From assembly GCA_963978905.1 (NCBI GenBank), contig OZ022259.1:1-64000 (forward strand): a DNA stretch of 64,000 nucleotides, in the 5' to 3' direction. Positions 12,335 through 23,947 of this stretch are shown one piece after another. The notes beneath the pieces are model-generated. The model had not been told where the DNA came from and searched no databases. It worked only from the letters and a program-made list of their open reading frames with translations. The translations under genes and the position numbers were made by a program. Numbering within the stretch: the first letter of the stretch is position 1; every line of letters begins with the position of its first letter. The stretch is from Trichostrongylus colubriformis (taxonomy: Eukaryota > Nematoda > Chromadorea > Rhabditida > Trichostrongylidae).

Positions 12335-12432
12335 TCAAGGGTAGAAAACCGCAGGAACTCTCCGAACTGCATACCTTACATTCCACTGCTTTTATAATAT
12401 ATTTTTATATTTTTATATTTTTGCTTGTATGT

Positions 12433-12718
12433 CGCTGACGCCATACAAGAAGAAACTGAGATCCTGCGCTTAACGAAACGAAGCCGGCAGATTTACAGAG
12501 ACAGTATCCCCAAAAAGTATTTTTCTTCCCGCAACAGTTGAAAATTTGCTCGGCGGGAATTCAAAATCGCATTCTTCGTAATTTTCCCAATTCAGCATTG
12601 AAACAATGGACTCGCTCGTGCTCTTCTATTTTTGTGTTCACCTTCCTGTAGCGCTTTATGGAGTGTTGTGGCTCAAAAGTGATCAAAATTACGGATTTTG
12701 CGGACGACTCCTTGGCTA
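12433..12718 (+). repeat. Duplicated block, copy 2
   Basis: Copy of 7848-8130 in the same orientation, with few substitutions. It ends with the same CCTTGGCTA flank before the MITE. That flank duplicates on both sides only at the first locus, so this one looks like the derived copy. Confidence 0.85.
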
Positions 12719-12958
12719 GGGTGTGTGCAGATATGACATCGAATCGCGTGGCCGCCCGCGGCGAGCGGTGCGGCGGGTGCGAGTGCCAGTGGCAGGGCAT
12801 GGCAGCTTTCAAGCGAGGCGGTGTGACATGAGTGGAAGCGCAGACGTGACGCAGTCACGCTCGGCCGGCTCCCAAGGGCAATCGATACGGCGAGTCGTAC
12901 TGGTGGCGCCGCGAGTGAAACGCCGCGATGCGATTCCCTGTCATATCTGCACACACCC
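12719..12958 (+). mobile_element. MULE-type MITE, family A copy 2
   Basis: 240 bp with the GGGTGTGTGCAGATATGAC termini, very close to the copy at 8131-8370. The right flank (GTAGGGTGC) does not match the left flank (CCTTGGCTA). This element therefore probably arrived as part of the duplicated block and not by its own transposition. Confidence 0.8.
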
Positions 12959-14100
12959 GTAGGGTGCCGTATTTGTTGGGTTATTAGGGACAGGACTACG
13001 CCCTATATAATCTGCAGCTCATTATATTCGGTCCATAAGGACCAACGCGTCTTTGAAAGGTCTAATCTATCACTATTCATTTTGTATTTTGTTAACAACA
13101 TTCATCATCAACAGCATCCGTTGGTTATGGATATCTTTGCATCGTTTTCTATTGTTCACAGTGTCAGCACATATTAGGCGATGAACCACCGCAAACGGTA
13201 GCCATCCATCATGGCGACACTCGAATTGGGCAATCGACGGCAGCGGCACGTCTTTATCAAAAAGCCACTAAAAACAACCGCCAACAAAAACTGGTTACTC
13301 CAACTCAATAATGGCTCTTTGGACGGATTGTTTTGATGCCTATAGTGCCACTTGACGAGGAGACACTTCGTACGAAGCATCACAAAAGAGAGACGAACTG
13401 ACCTTTGCACGAACACAATTAGGGCGCTTCACTTTGTTGTGTTGATGGTTGGTCGTGATCGAATTAGAGCTAACACATGGGAGCGACAAGAATTCGAATT
13501 GAATCAAATAGTTTACCTAGGCCCGCCATTTCCGTCCTGATATTTGGTCACCACCCTGCCTTTTACGATTCCAGTGTTTCACGATTTTGTACCAATTGGC
13601 CGCCTGACGCTAGCCAATCCTCGTGGGGGCCGCCTGCGGAGGCCCGTAAGGGGCGGCTCCTGCCATGTAGGAGGGTGGAGTGTGGGTGAGGGGAAGGAGT
13701 GAGAGTTCTGGTCAGTGACTGTTCTAGATAATTATAGTTAAACTTCCAATCATCATCGGCTTTTGCTGACACTGAGAGATACAGAACCCCTCTATACTTG
13801 AATCACTGCCCACTGGAGAGAGGTCCCTTTTGACGTCAGTGATAGGGACTGCTGGAGCCGAATATGAAAAGGAAGTCGATGGGCTTAGTAGCACAGAAAA
13901 GAAGAAGAAACGGAGAGAACGGTCGAAAAGTTGAGGATCAATGAATCCTTCCCACCGAGGATTCTGAGGGGATCACGAGGAGAGCCACCTAAAAACGGTC
14001 GGTAGCTGTTGAGAAAAGCGTCCCCTGAAATCTTCTTGAACCCTAACCTTCATTCATTTCAAAACCATCTTTACCTGCTGCAATAACTCTTTGTTTACTT
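12959..14100. other. No gene recognised
   Basis: Several 60-80-codon frames on both strands overlap one another and show no domain, splice pattern or hydrophobic structure that I can support. Confidence 0.4.
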
Positions 14101-14103
14101 TGG

Positions 14104-14366
14104 AGGAATCGTCTGCGGAAAAGCCAGTCTTTCTGTTACCCATATATTTATATTGTATTTGTCTAATATGTGCTGCATGCAAAGTTTCATGCGAAAAATG
14201 TGAGATATAGCACCACAAAGTCTCGACCTGGTGGGCGGGCCTCCGTGCCCACCCCGTCGCCCGCGGTCGGAGACGCATTGTTGGAACAGGAAGTTACGTG
14301 AACAGACCAACTCTCCTTCTCCGGATATATGGGTTAAAAAAAAGCCATTTTTTGTGAGCGATTCCT
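14104..14366 (-). mobile_element. TTAA|AGG MITE, family K copy 2
   Basis: Left end AGGAATCGTCTGCGG after TTGG; right end GAGCGATTCCT before TTAA (14367-14370). The interior matches the family K copies at 2.8 and 27.7 kb (run GCATGCAAAGTTTC, then GAGATATAGCACC). Confidence 0.6.
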
Positions 14367-15285
14367 TTAACCTCTCTAGCCGCCATCGCCTTCCATAACT
14401 CTTTATCTCTATCGAGTAAGGCAATAGGGAGCGGTAGCAAATGATTGTGAGTCCCCGCCTACGTCTGAGCACCCATGACGACTTTCTATAACCCCTGATC
14501 CATCTTTGAAATCTCGAGATGGGTGAAGCTGATCATATCTTACAGAGTATCTAGGCTGTACCGAAACTCAGCTATGCATTTTTACTCCGAAGACCGTCCA
14601 TCGGGGATAGCCATTTTTGCCCTTTTCAAAACCAAACTGGAATTCATCCGTCTGAGTGCTGATTATTTCAGCGCATGCTCCGCCCAGAATAGGCGGCACC
14701 ACGTAGCTCACCTTAGTTTCTGTCTTTTACGATCGTTCATCTTCCAGAAATTCATGGCTGGCCTTAACACAACGTTCACTAAAATGAGACTTTGGGTGCT
14801 GAATTGAAAGTTTTTCACTTAAATACCAAATGCTTCCGTACACGCCGCGCCTACTGTGTGCGGAGCGTTGCCTTGATTATCCGTGCTCCTTATGTATTTG
14901 CAGTACCTATCCCATTACGGACATGACCTTCACAGATTGTCCTTCAGGTAGTTTCAAACTTCATAACAAATGTATAAAGTTTTCGGCGTTAATTAATCCT
15001 TTCCTGTGATGCGCCGCACATTCTAGTTCCGTTCAGAATCGTGATGGCGAGTAAATGTGATGTGGCCTATACAATGATTTGCGGTGGTCAGCCGATGTAC
15101 AAGTCCGTGCATTTATCCTTCCAGACGAGTCTGGTACCAATTTGCCAAACCCGGAGGGATGGAAGGCTTGGTTAGCCTGGGCAGGCGTTGGTGAGGGATT
15201 TGATCCCTGCACCAACGCATGAGAGTGTAGTGTGCGCCACCTTTGGGTTGACCTCTTCGAAAGACTACAAGTAGACTGAGAAAAC
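14367..15285. other. No gene; Helitron-like fragment
   Basis: 14640-14960 contains CTCCGCCCA and TTCATGGCTGGCCTTAA phrases related to the Helitron-like units at 22.0-22.8 and 27.4-28.7 kb. No ends are preserved. The remainder has no recognisable feature. Confidence 0.35.
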
Positions 15286-15726
15286 CATAGGGATACCGTA
15301 AGGGGGACATTTTTGGCCTACGGTAGAACAGACGTGGTTCGGACGAGTTCAAGTGGCCGTGACGCCTTAGCATGGTGCCAAGAGGAGATGTTTCTATTGT
15401 AAAGCTGTTTTTTCCTTCGACTTTTCCCTTTGTTCCTTCTAAAATTGTTTCTAGATGTACTTACATGAATGCTCATGTAGTTGGGAATGGCCACTTCACT
15501 GCGATGGGAGTCAGGTGCTACAACTAAAGTTGGCCCGCGGCTGTCTCCTACAGCGGACAACTCGGAACGCCAGTGCGATGATGCGAATGGGATGCGAATG
15601 CACACCGCAGCGTCACGCTTTCGAATCCGGGTTTTTTCGCCGATTATCGCTTCTGACCTTCGGTGTTCGTTACAAAATGCTCATTTCTTCGCATCTTCCT
15701 CTTTCTTCGGACTCCTTCTGGTTCCT
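15286..15726 (+). mobile_element. TTAA|AGG MITE, family E copy 2
   Basis: The right end CCTTCTGGTTCCT is followed by TTAA (15727-15730). The left end (ATACCGTAAGGGGG) is decayed. The interior matches the other family E copies, with the run CCTACGGTAGAACAGACG near the left end. Confidence 0.65.
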
Positions 15727-15730
15727 TTAA

Positions 15731-15998
15731 AGCTCTCTGTCTGAGAGCTTTTTCTTCTTTGGAACTTACCACAAAATGTGAGGTTCAGCTGTTGGATTTC
15801 CTATGTACATACTGCTCTGTCATGAGCCTAAGGCCAGTTCAAATGTGTAAGAATAATTTAAAGTTTCATCATTTGTTTCAATGAACTCATTTCAACTAAG
15901 TCTTTTGAAATAAATTTTGGAATTGTTCCTCTACATTTTGCGTAGCACTTCGATACTATAAGTTGTGATCCTTCAGCTTAACTAGTCAGCTCTAGCTA
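15731..15998. other. No gene recognised
   Basis: AT-rich spacer with no supported coding frame or repeat. Confidence 0.4.
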
Positions 15999-16066
15999 TA
16001 TGGCAGCCGCAGGATCGCACCGATGCCCGTTTCTTCCTACACAGCAGAAGCGTTATCCATTAGGTT
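15999..16066 (-). pseudogene. tRNA-Arg-like relic
   Basis: On the minus strand, CCTAATGGATAACGC resembles the D-arm of eukaryotic tRNA-Arg. CTTCT and GGAAG can form an anticodon stem, but around an 8-nt loop. The B box reads CGGTGCGATCC instead of GGTTCGANTCC, and the acceptor stem does not close. I see a degenerate tRNA copy, not an active gene. Confidence 0.3.
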
Positions 16067-16726
16067 GTAAGGAAAGATCTGGCCGCTTTTTTGCGTTCAC
16101 AAGATAAATTCAAATATCAGAGCGCATCAACATGAATCAGTTGACATGTCGTGCCCCTTAGATAGACAAAAAGTTGCTTTCTCTGAATATAGGTCCTATT
16201 TGGAATGCCACAAGGTTTTCGAAATAGTAGGGAAATTTTCAAAGTGCTGCGAAAATAGCACTTTTAAGATGACTTTACTTCACGAGTTCTTGTTCAGCCG
16301 AGTCCCGACGAGGGTGACCGCAAATGTGAACCCTGAGAGGAAGGGGCGAAGCATTGGATGGAACACTTTGTCCCCGGTTTCAGAGGCGTAGAAATGAGAG
16401 CGAGCTGCTTGGATTCGATTTTCGATTCAAATCGCTTTAACTAAAACGGCAGAAGACGATGAGCGTCCATATCTGCAGGGGATACCCACAAGTATTGGCC
16501 CTTAACAAGCAAACCTTGATGACCACCCCAAGTAGGCTTGGTTTATAAACATCCAAAAAATGGGTGCCGTGGGACCCCTCACGGCAGTTATGCGCAAGCG
16601 CTTTTTTCACAAATCTTCTAGCACTAACCAACAAAAAATCCCACTCTCCCAAACATCTGAACAACTCCTTCAGTAGCAGTGTGTTCAGAAAGAATGGCGA
16701 TTTGACGTCGACTTTTCTCCCTCTGT
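16067..16726. other. No gene; repeat shared with 4.4-4.65 kb
   Basis: 16560-16720 is related to 4430-4650. The remainder holds only short open frames without recognisable features. Confidence 0.4.
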
Positions 16727-17215
16727 AACGAAAATCTGTAACGAAAAACGACCTGTGCAGATGGGGCCAAGGGGGTATGGGTAGGGCATGGGACAAGAAG
16801 TGAAGAGCACACATGTACCGAGTCAAGCTCCGCCCATAGTAGGCGGGGAGTGCCCTGGAATGTTCCGTTCCCATACCGAAAATTGTGAATGTGTTTCCCC
16901 AAATGTGGGAAAAAGTTGATTAAAGTCAGGAATGAGTTTTTTAAAGTCGTGAAAGATGCGTGGGCACTGTGTGCGGAGCATTTGTGGTAGTGGGCAGAGC
17001 TTGAACGTTACGTGAAAACGACCTGTGGAGATAAACAGTTTGGGATGGGTAGGGCCTGGGATGAGAAGTAGGGAGCATCCATGTACCAAGTTGAGCTACT
17101 CCCACAGTGAGCGGAGCGTATACTGAAATACTCTGTCCTCATGAAAAAAGCAATTTCGATCGACCTACTGACGCACATGGTGCTTCGCGCACAGTAGTGT
17201 GCGCCAGCCAACTGG
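16727..17215 (+). mobile_element. Helitron-like element, 5'-truncated
   Basis: It carries units beginning AAAACGACCTGTGCAGATGG. It ends with the hairpin GCGCACA-GTAG-TGTGCGC, then CAGCCAACTGG before a T. Hairpin plus CTRR plus T is the Helitron 3' signature. The 5' TC end seen at 21990 is missing. Confidence 0.5.
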
Positions 17216-17754
17216 TATTACATATGTTGTCCATCATCTTATGAATATATGACCAATCCTTTGATCATCCCGTGAGCAGGACCATAAGGCTTCCTTATTA
17301 ATAAGGGTCGCATTTTCCCATGTTATGTCAAGTGCCCTGAATTATTAATATCACTTCATGAATAAAATTGTATCAGAAATCATGATATTTTTGCCTTACA
17401 TCATTTATTAGTAAGGAATTCATCAACTTCCTGCTGCGCAATGTCACTTGGCGGCGCCAACAAAATGTTGCTCATTGACAGTCATTTCAGCGTTCCCTAT
17501 ATCTCACAATCGTTACAGGTGGACAGTCCATCTCGGAGTGCCTGATAGGGCGTGGCCTACGGACTTGGGTTAGAGTGTATTAAACCCTCTCATTCCGCCA
17601 CGCACTCCCGCTCTTACCACGCACTCTCACTCTCACCACTCACCCATGTCCGTGTGCCACGCCCAATCAGACGTTCCGAAATACAGTATTTATCTGGTAC
17701 CGTGCCCGCTTCCTCATTGTCTCGTGCGTTCGTTTGCCGTGGAGCAATTTTGTA
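17216..17754. other. No gene recognised
   Basis: AT-rich spacer. No repeat or supported coding frame was identified. Confidence 0.4.
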
Positions 17755-17758
17755 TTAA

Positions 17759-18033
17759 AGACAGCATTAGGGGTTATGTGGTAATGGAGATCCTTACAAG
17801 AAGTCACTCACATGGTAGTCCTGTGCCAAAGAAGTCTACCTGCGGAGAAATCCCGGTGAAAAAGCACCCCTCCGAGCTGTAGAAACGCCGCAAAACGCCG
17901 CAGCCGCCCATCTGTCCGGCCTCTTGATAAGTCGATCCCGCCTCCCGATGACGTGATTTCCGACTGAGTGGGGTGGGAGCGGCCAAGAAGTTGCGGCAGG
18001 ATCGAAGGTTTCGCGGCGCGCTTTCGCAGTTTC
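17759..18033 (-). mobile_element. TTAA|AGG MITE, family F, truncated
   Basis: Begins AGACAGCATTAGGGG after TTAA (17755-17758) and runs in reverse orientation relative to the 11.8-kb copy. The far half and opposite end are lost near 18033. Confidence 0.65.
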
Positions 18034-18520
18034 AGCTTCCCTGAACTCCCATACGCTTTTGCATCTCTGCATATCGATTGTTCTCTTCATACCATGCTTT
18101 CGTATCCTGCTGTAACATGTCTCCCAGCGTCGCCTGCATACAATCTTCGTCAGTGTGGTTCTACTAATCGCAAGCTTGATTCCCGCGCAATACCGACTCT
18201 GACTTTCGTAGCTTCTGAAATTTCCCTTGCCTGCTAATTCTTCGCTCCTCTAATATCTACATGCAATACAATTCCACCGAATAGTTTCTCTGCCCACATG
18301 TTGTTTCGTTACTTCCCAGTTGGTTTTGAGAGGCCTGCATAAACAATTTAAATTATCCATTAAGAGTGTAACGGTCCCAGCGAGTTTGAATCCTAACGAC
18401 GATCAGAGAGAAAAAACGAGGGAAGAACATCACAAATTAGTTCAATTCATCCATTATTACCAATTATCAATTATCACTTTCTGTGAAGTGATTTCTCAGA
18501 ATATAGTGCTACATTCGACA
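18034..18520. other. No gene recognised
   Basis: Short overlapping frames only; no repeat match noticed. Confidence 0.4.
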
Positions 18521-18525
18521 TTGGG

Positions 18526-18690
18526 GACACCGGAAGGGGGGTTATTTTTGGCTTACAGTAGGACAGACGTAGTCCGGACGAGTTAAACTGGCCGCCATTG
18601 CACAAACTCGCCACACCGCAGCGTCGCGCTTTTGAATCCGGGTTTTTTCGCCGATTATCGCTTCTAAGCTTCAGTGTTCATTACAAAATA
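18526..18690 (+). mobile_element. TTAA|AGG MITE, family E, internally deleted
   Basis: Starts GGGACACCGGAAGGGG and matches the left part of family E. It then jumps (near 18610) to the right part (CACCGCAGCGTCGCGC) and loses the right end. Confidence 0.6.
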
Positions 18691-19250
18691 CCAGGTAGGA
18701 TCTTTATTATCGCATTTATACAACTTTTGTGTACTCCGCAAGCTTCTACGTTATCGTGTACTGGACTGACTTATTTCTGATTTGTAGAACAGTCAACCCA
18801 CTGATAAATCGTTATCACTCCAATAGTATTCTCTCATGTTGAATTTCCCGAGCTGTCTTTTTGTCCATAACCTAAGCTTGGACTTGCTTAGCCCCAAAAA
18901 GCACAACTCGCGATAATCAGGTACGAGTTAGCGCATCCAATAATGAAGGAGAGGGATCCGATACGAACGCACACCACATGATTTCCACCGCTGCTGTCAA
19001 ACCCGTGCGACGTGCATCTGGTTAGTTATCCAGTCACAATATGAGCGGAACTACTCCGCCCGTAATGGCTGGCGATTGTGCCGAGGCATGGCTGTAATCT
19101 TGCCGGTCACAAATTGATATGCGGAATGAACTGCTTTAAGTTATCTAGAGTGTTCCGAATCAAAGTTATGAGGAAAGAAGCAGTGGAATAGTTGCTTTTC
19201 GTCGCCTATGTAGAAGAACTCGGGCGGCGTTGTGCTTGCTTCAGGGGATC
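18691..19250. other. No gene recognised
   Basis: Intergenic sequence with no supported feature. Confidence 0.4.
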
Positions 19251-19255
19251 ATTAA

Positions 19256-19650
19256 AGGCACCAGTAGGGGTACGGGAAAACTGAGATCTGGGAGTACATA
19301 TTCTATGAAAACGAACCTTCTTCTTCAGATGAGGTCATATGTAGCAAAAATCGCATAAAAAACACGGCTTGGGGTCTTATGACGACCCCACAGCACGGCA
19401 TGTCGTCATGCGGTTAGGCGGCCAAGGAAATCGCCGTGGAGATCGATCGCGGCCGGTTGGTTCAGACTCTGGCCTGTCTTCAGTCCACTCCGGCCAGTGA
19501 CGCAGAGGATGAGAGAAAGAAGGGGGATTTTCGGGTTCCTATTTCTTGGTTTTTTCGCCGTTTTATGTCGTTCTTTTTCTACTGTTATATTGCTGAGCAC
19601 CTCTACTTTCGTAATCCTCCAACTTGCCAAATTTACACCTACCAGTGCCT
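19256..19650 (+). mobile_element. TTAA|AGG MITE, family I copy 1
   Basis: Begins AGGCACCAGTAGGGG after TTAA (19252-19255) and ends CACCTACCAGTGCCT before CTAA. A reverse-oriented copy sits at 45427-45830 inside the transporter gene. It encodes no transposase. Confidence 0.7.
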
Positions 19651-19654
19651 CTAA

Positions 19655-20994
19655 AAGGGATTCTGTTGGATGTGCAGTTAGTCCCGTAAAAGTGTTCCGT
19701 AAAAGTGTTAAAAATAGCACGATCCCTTTTTTCGCTTTTTATCGTTATCCGTTGTAAGTAATATTAATTAGTTAATTATTGATAGTTCATCAAGGCTGTG
19801 TGTGTTTTCAGAATCAGCTTATCGAGCACTACTGGATGATCCCACAAACTTTGAATTCTTTCTTTTGGTAGTGAGCAATTATCCCAAATTATTCAAAATC
19901 TGATGAACATTGATGAAAATCTGAACGGATCTCTTCGAACTGTGAGTCCACAAGTGCATAAGAATTCCGAAGTACTTGTCATTTCAGACGAGCCCCTCTT
20001 CCTTGGTGTGCGCCCCAATAGTGCCCTGATGTGTACATTGCCGTAAAACCATGTTCTAAATCATTTTCAGACGCACATTTTCGAATGAAATGTACATCAC
20101 CCGCTTTCCCAGGAAACATGCTAATCAATGATGTGTGACTATCTTCGCTGTGGTGAACTCGTTAATTTAATCATTTCTGATCCTTTAGATGCTTTCATCG
20201 ACGTCTCAGGTTCTTTAAAGGCCAAGTGTGATCCACGTACTTGGCCCCGTTTTAGAGTGTTCACAATCGATGACGCCATCGTGAGCGTCGAGCGCTTTCC
20301 CGGCCGTGCACGTAAATGACATGGCGGTCACCACGAGCGTAGAGACGTGGGGTAGCTTGACTTTGGGTAAGTAAACCAATCAGCTAGCCTGAGTTCTGCC
20401 ACTGTGATCGTGGGTAGAGCCGAAAGGGACCCCCACACTAGCGTCAAAGGCCGCTGTTATCCACGGAGGCGTTATTTAGGGCCACACGGAAGAAGGTTAT
20501 CTGGAAGGAAGGGATTTCGTGGAACTTTGAAACTCCTACACACCTCTGAGCTTAGATGAGTACTGTTGCAGAATTTCATCGCCAACCTATCAGATTTCAA
20601 AGAAATTTGAGCACAATGTGAAAATGGCTCACTACCGAATTGAGGGGAGCTAAACGTCTTCTTCATCTTGTAGAGCCCGACAAGTTAATTCGAAAATATG
20701 TACAGTTTTGGTAAAACCTCAATAGTTGAATAATTTATAGCGGGAAAACGATAAAAACGCGAAAATACGTTTTCGCGCCAATTTTCACATCGTTATGGCA
20801 CTATCTGTTGGTGCTTGTAATTGGTGGTGCACAACAGATGTGGAACAAATTAAACGGTCAAAGACCCTAGAAGTGTGGCGAGAATGTGCCTCCGTGTCCT
20901 CAGCATCACTGCTGAATGGGATGATGAAGCTGGGAAGGGCAGCATACCAGCGAGCCGTGAATGTTGCCCCGCGATAGAATCCGAGGTCACCTTT
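19655..20994. other. No gene recognised
   Basis: Mostly AT-rich. The small frames at 20128-20319 (+) and 20795-20977 (+) have no recognisable motif or splice signals that I can defend. Confidence 0.35.
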
Positions 20995-21039
20995 TCAACG
21001 CAAGCTCCTCCACAGATTTGTAAAAGTTAATTCTGCAAG

Positions 21040-21150
21040 GCTCCATATCACTGCACTCCATGGAGTGCCCACCCGCCGCGCCGCTCGCCGCACCCACCGC
21101 GCCCCTCGCCGCGGGTGGCAACGCGATTCGCTGCATGTCTGCTCACACTC
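21040..21150 (-). mobile_element. Partial MULE-type MITE, family A
   Basis: CGCGATTCGCTGCATGTCT then GCTCACACTC matches the right end of family A, preceded by the GCCGCTCGCCGC interior block. It abuts a complete copy that begins at 21158. Confidence 0.55.
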
Positions 21151-21157
21151 AATAATA

Positions 21158-21373
21158 GGTGTGTGCAGATATGACAGCGAATTCTTCGCGGCGCCACCAG
21201 TACGACTCGATTGCCCTTGGGAGCCGGCCGAGCGTGACTGCGTCACGTCTGCGCTTCCACTCATGCCACATTGCCTCTCTTGAAAGCTGCCATGCCCTGC
21301 CACTGGCACTCGCACCCGCCGCGCCGCTCGCCGCGGGGGGCCACGCGATTCGCTGTCGTATCTGCACACACCC
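21158..21373 (-). mobile_element. MULE-type MITE, family A copy 3
   Basis: Ends GGTGTGTGCAGATATGACA and its inverse are intact. The flanks TCAATAATA and CCAATGATG share six of nine bases, a possible decayed 9-bp duplication. The interior is in the opposite orientation to the 8.1-kb copy. Confidence 0.75.
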
Positions 21374-21989
21374 CCCAATGATGATTGTCAAGAAGCCGTT
21401 TCCTAGCTGCACAGTGTCCTATTGCCGATGAGTGTGGTGTCAAAAACTAGACTCTGCTCGTGAAACGTGGCAGTCTTCCTTGTGCGGATTTCTTTGGAGA
21501 TAACCATTGAGTGAGGAGGATACTAGTAGGGCATAGCACATACAATTGAAAGTGCAGCTGATGATTTCGGCAACTTGTCTTCCCTGTCGCCAGAGTGTCT
21601 ACGTACGTCTGATCTCATTGTCAGCATGGTGATTTTCAAGGCTCAGGCGGTCGAACACAGCACCCCTAATGTTGTGGTTCATCGGAGATGTCGCTGTTGA
21701 TTTTCATCACGAACACGTCTCACAACCTTTGCAATCATGTCACAATTTTATGATAATGAGGACGGCATTCGTCCTTCAAAATCCGCTATGAATTCATAGA
21801 ACCTTATCGTCAGAGTGCTTAACGACTGGCTATTCACAATATCGCTGGGATCCTACGCACCCCGCGCAGTTTTGCCAGCGGAAATACCATTCGTTACTCC
21901 CTTTTTAGAAAAATCGCAACGAATCAATCACCCAAAAACGATACGATGTGCAATCAATTGATCGCACCATTGCATTGCAGCTGCAAATA
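21374..21989. other. No gene recognised
   Basis: Spacer with no supported frame or repeat. Confidence 0.4.
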
Positions 21990-22796
21990 TCCCTACTATA
22001 TATAAAGCGCTAAGCCGTTTGTCCCTCCGTCTGTCACGAAATTAGGTATCATATGAAAAACGACCTGTGCAGATGGGGCCAAGTGTGGTATGGGTAGGGC
22101 ATGGGACAGGAAGTAAAGACCACACATGGACCAATTTAAGCTCCGCCCACGGGGGCGGGGCGTGCACTGGAATGTTTGGCTTTCAGCCCGAAACTGTTGA
22201 TTACGTTCGAACGTGCAACTAACGTAGGGAGAAGATGGATTTAGGTCAGGGATGAGTTTCTGAAGGTCAGGAAAAAATGCAGGGCACAGTGGGCGGGGCA
22301 TAAAGTGGTGGGCGGAGCTTGGACGTTACATGAAAAACGACCTGTGGAGATGGGGACAAATGCGGTATGGGTAGGGTATGGGACACTGAGTAAAGACCAC
22401 ACATGGACCAAGTTAAGCTCCGCCCATAATGGGCGGGGCCGTCGTGGAATGTTCAAAAATTGTTGATTGGGTTCGAATGTGCCCCAAACATAGGGAGAAG
22501 ATGGATCAAGGTCAGGGATGAGTTTCTGAAGGTCAGGAAAGAATGCAGGGCACAGTGGGCGGAGCATTTAAAGTGGTGGGCGGAGTTACATGAAAAACGA
22601 CCTGTGGAGATGGGGATAAGTTTGGATGGGTAGAGCATGGGACAAGAAGTGAAGACCACACATGGACTAATTTAAGCTCCGCCCACGGTGGGCTGGGTGT
22701 GCACGAAATACTCTGTCCTCAAGAAAAAGAGCAATACAGGCCGACCTTCTGACGCACATGGTGTTTCGCGCACAGTAGTGTGCGCCCGCCAACTGG
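21990..22796 (+). mobile_element. Helitron-like element, complete
   Basis: Starts TCCCTACTATATATAAAG directly after an A. It ends with the 7-bp hairpin GCGCACA-GTAG-TGTGCGC (22768-22785), then CCGCCAACTGG, followed by T. These are the Helitron rules: 5' TC, 3' hairpin plus CTRR, A^T target, no duplication. Inside are three diverged tandem units starting near 22051, 22331 and 22591. Each has ACGACCTGTGGAGATGGGG-type text and CTCCGCCCA blocks. No Rep/helicase is encoded. Confidence 0.6.
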
Positions 22797-23208
22797 TTTA
22801 CAAAATGGTAATAGTGGGCAAGATGCTTTGTGACTGAAACACTTCTGCAATGTTACAAAGGTCTGTCATATCAGAATGAACCGTCCCATTCATCTATCTG
22901 CCAGCCCGCCCACTGTAAACCCACTTTTTGGCAACTTTCTCGTCATCGTCCATCCGTTTTGAAACGTCCTCCAGTTGTTTTCTCGTAGGTCAAAGACTTC
23001 TCCCTTCTTTCGCGGATGCCGTTTGGTTTCCATTGGACTGTCGTGTTGTTTCGCGCCCTCACTGGTGATAAGCAGTTTCACAGCCACGTTTATACTGTAT
23101 CGACTGATATTGTAACTGAATTTGCACCGTCATCATGCATATCCTGAGCGTCATGCGGAGCACTCTACAATGCGGACACAGATCACAGGGTCCTGTGCGG
23201 TGGGGGTA
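22797..23208. other. No gene recognised
   Basis: Spacer between the Helitron-like element and a MITE; nothing supported. Confidence 0.4.
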
Positions 23209-23723
23209 TAGGTCGACTTTCCGCGCGACCGCGCGCGGCGGCGAACGGCGCGATGAGTGCGAGTCGTTCGGAATTCCGCTCAAGACGCAATGAACTGATT
23301 CCGTGAGGGGCCTTCAAAAACTGCACCCACTTTCAGCGCTGGCGGCTATTGCTTTTGTTTTTATGCTTTAGAAGTAAAATGTTAAAAGTAATTTGAATGT
23401 TATTGTTCTTTCTCATTCTTCAGTGAGTGATCCATATAAATTTCTTCATAAGCGTTAACAGCTGACGAAACCTATCAAGATATCACAACAATCAACAACA
23501 GCCTCAAGTAAGTAGAAACAGTAATAGCTATGCCTTTACTATATTTGAAGGACGTGGAGAGCTCATATTGCACTAGGAAAATCTAATTCACAACATATTG
23601 CTAAAAATTGGTACAATCTTTAAAGGTTCCTTACGGTACCAGCCCACTGCGTCTTGAGAGGAATCCTAAACGGCTCGTACTGACGGCGCCGCGAGTGCGA
23701 CGCCGCAAGCGGAAATTCGACCT
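23209..23723 (+). mobile_element. MULE-like MITE, family C, split
   Basis: Left end TAGGTCGACTTTCCGCGCG and right end AAGCGGAAATTCGACCT match the intact family C element at 37671-37920. Between about 23320 and 23615 lie some 300 bp with no counterpart in that copy, probably a later insertion. Confidence 0.6.
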
Positions 23724-23737
23724 GTCGATCCCCACCG

Positions 23738-23947
23738 GGGTGAGGCTACTTTCACCGGAAAATCGCGTGGCCGCCCGCAGCGAGGGCGCAGCGTGTGCGA
23801 GTGCCAGTAGCAGGGCATGGCAGCCTTCAAGCGCGACAGTGTGGCATGGGAGGAAGCGTAGAAGGTGACGGATTCGCAAGTTGGACTCGCCGCGCCACTC
23901 GCCGCGCGCGGCCGTGAGATTTCCGGAGAAGGTTCCTCGCCCACCCC
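23738..23947 (+). mobile_element. MULE-type MITE, family B copy 1
   Basis: Ends GGGTGAGGCTACTTTCACC and the decayed inverse GAGAAGGTTCCTCGCCC. The interior is of the family A/B type. It lies 14 bp after the family C element. Confidence 0.6.

Noticed and set aside
15455..15744. Open frames of about 90 codons with a C-E-C-T-P/GFFRRLSLL pattern, repeated at 4.1, 15.5, 25.1, 30.1 and 57.4 kb
   Set aside because: Translations of the family E MITE interior in both orientations, with shifting frames between copies.
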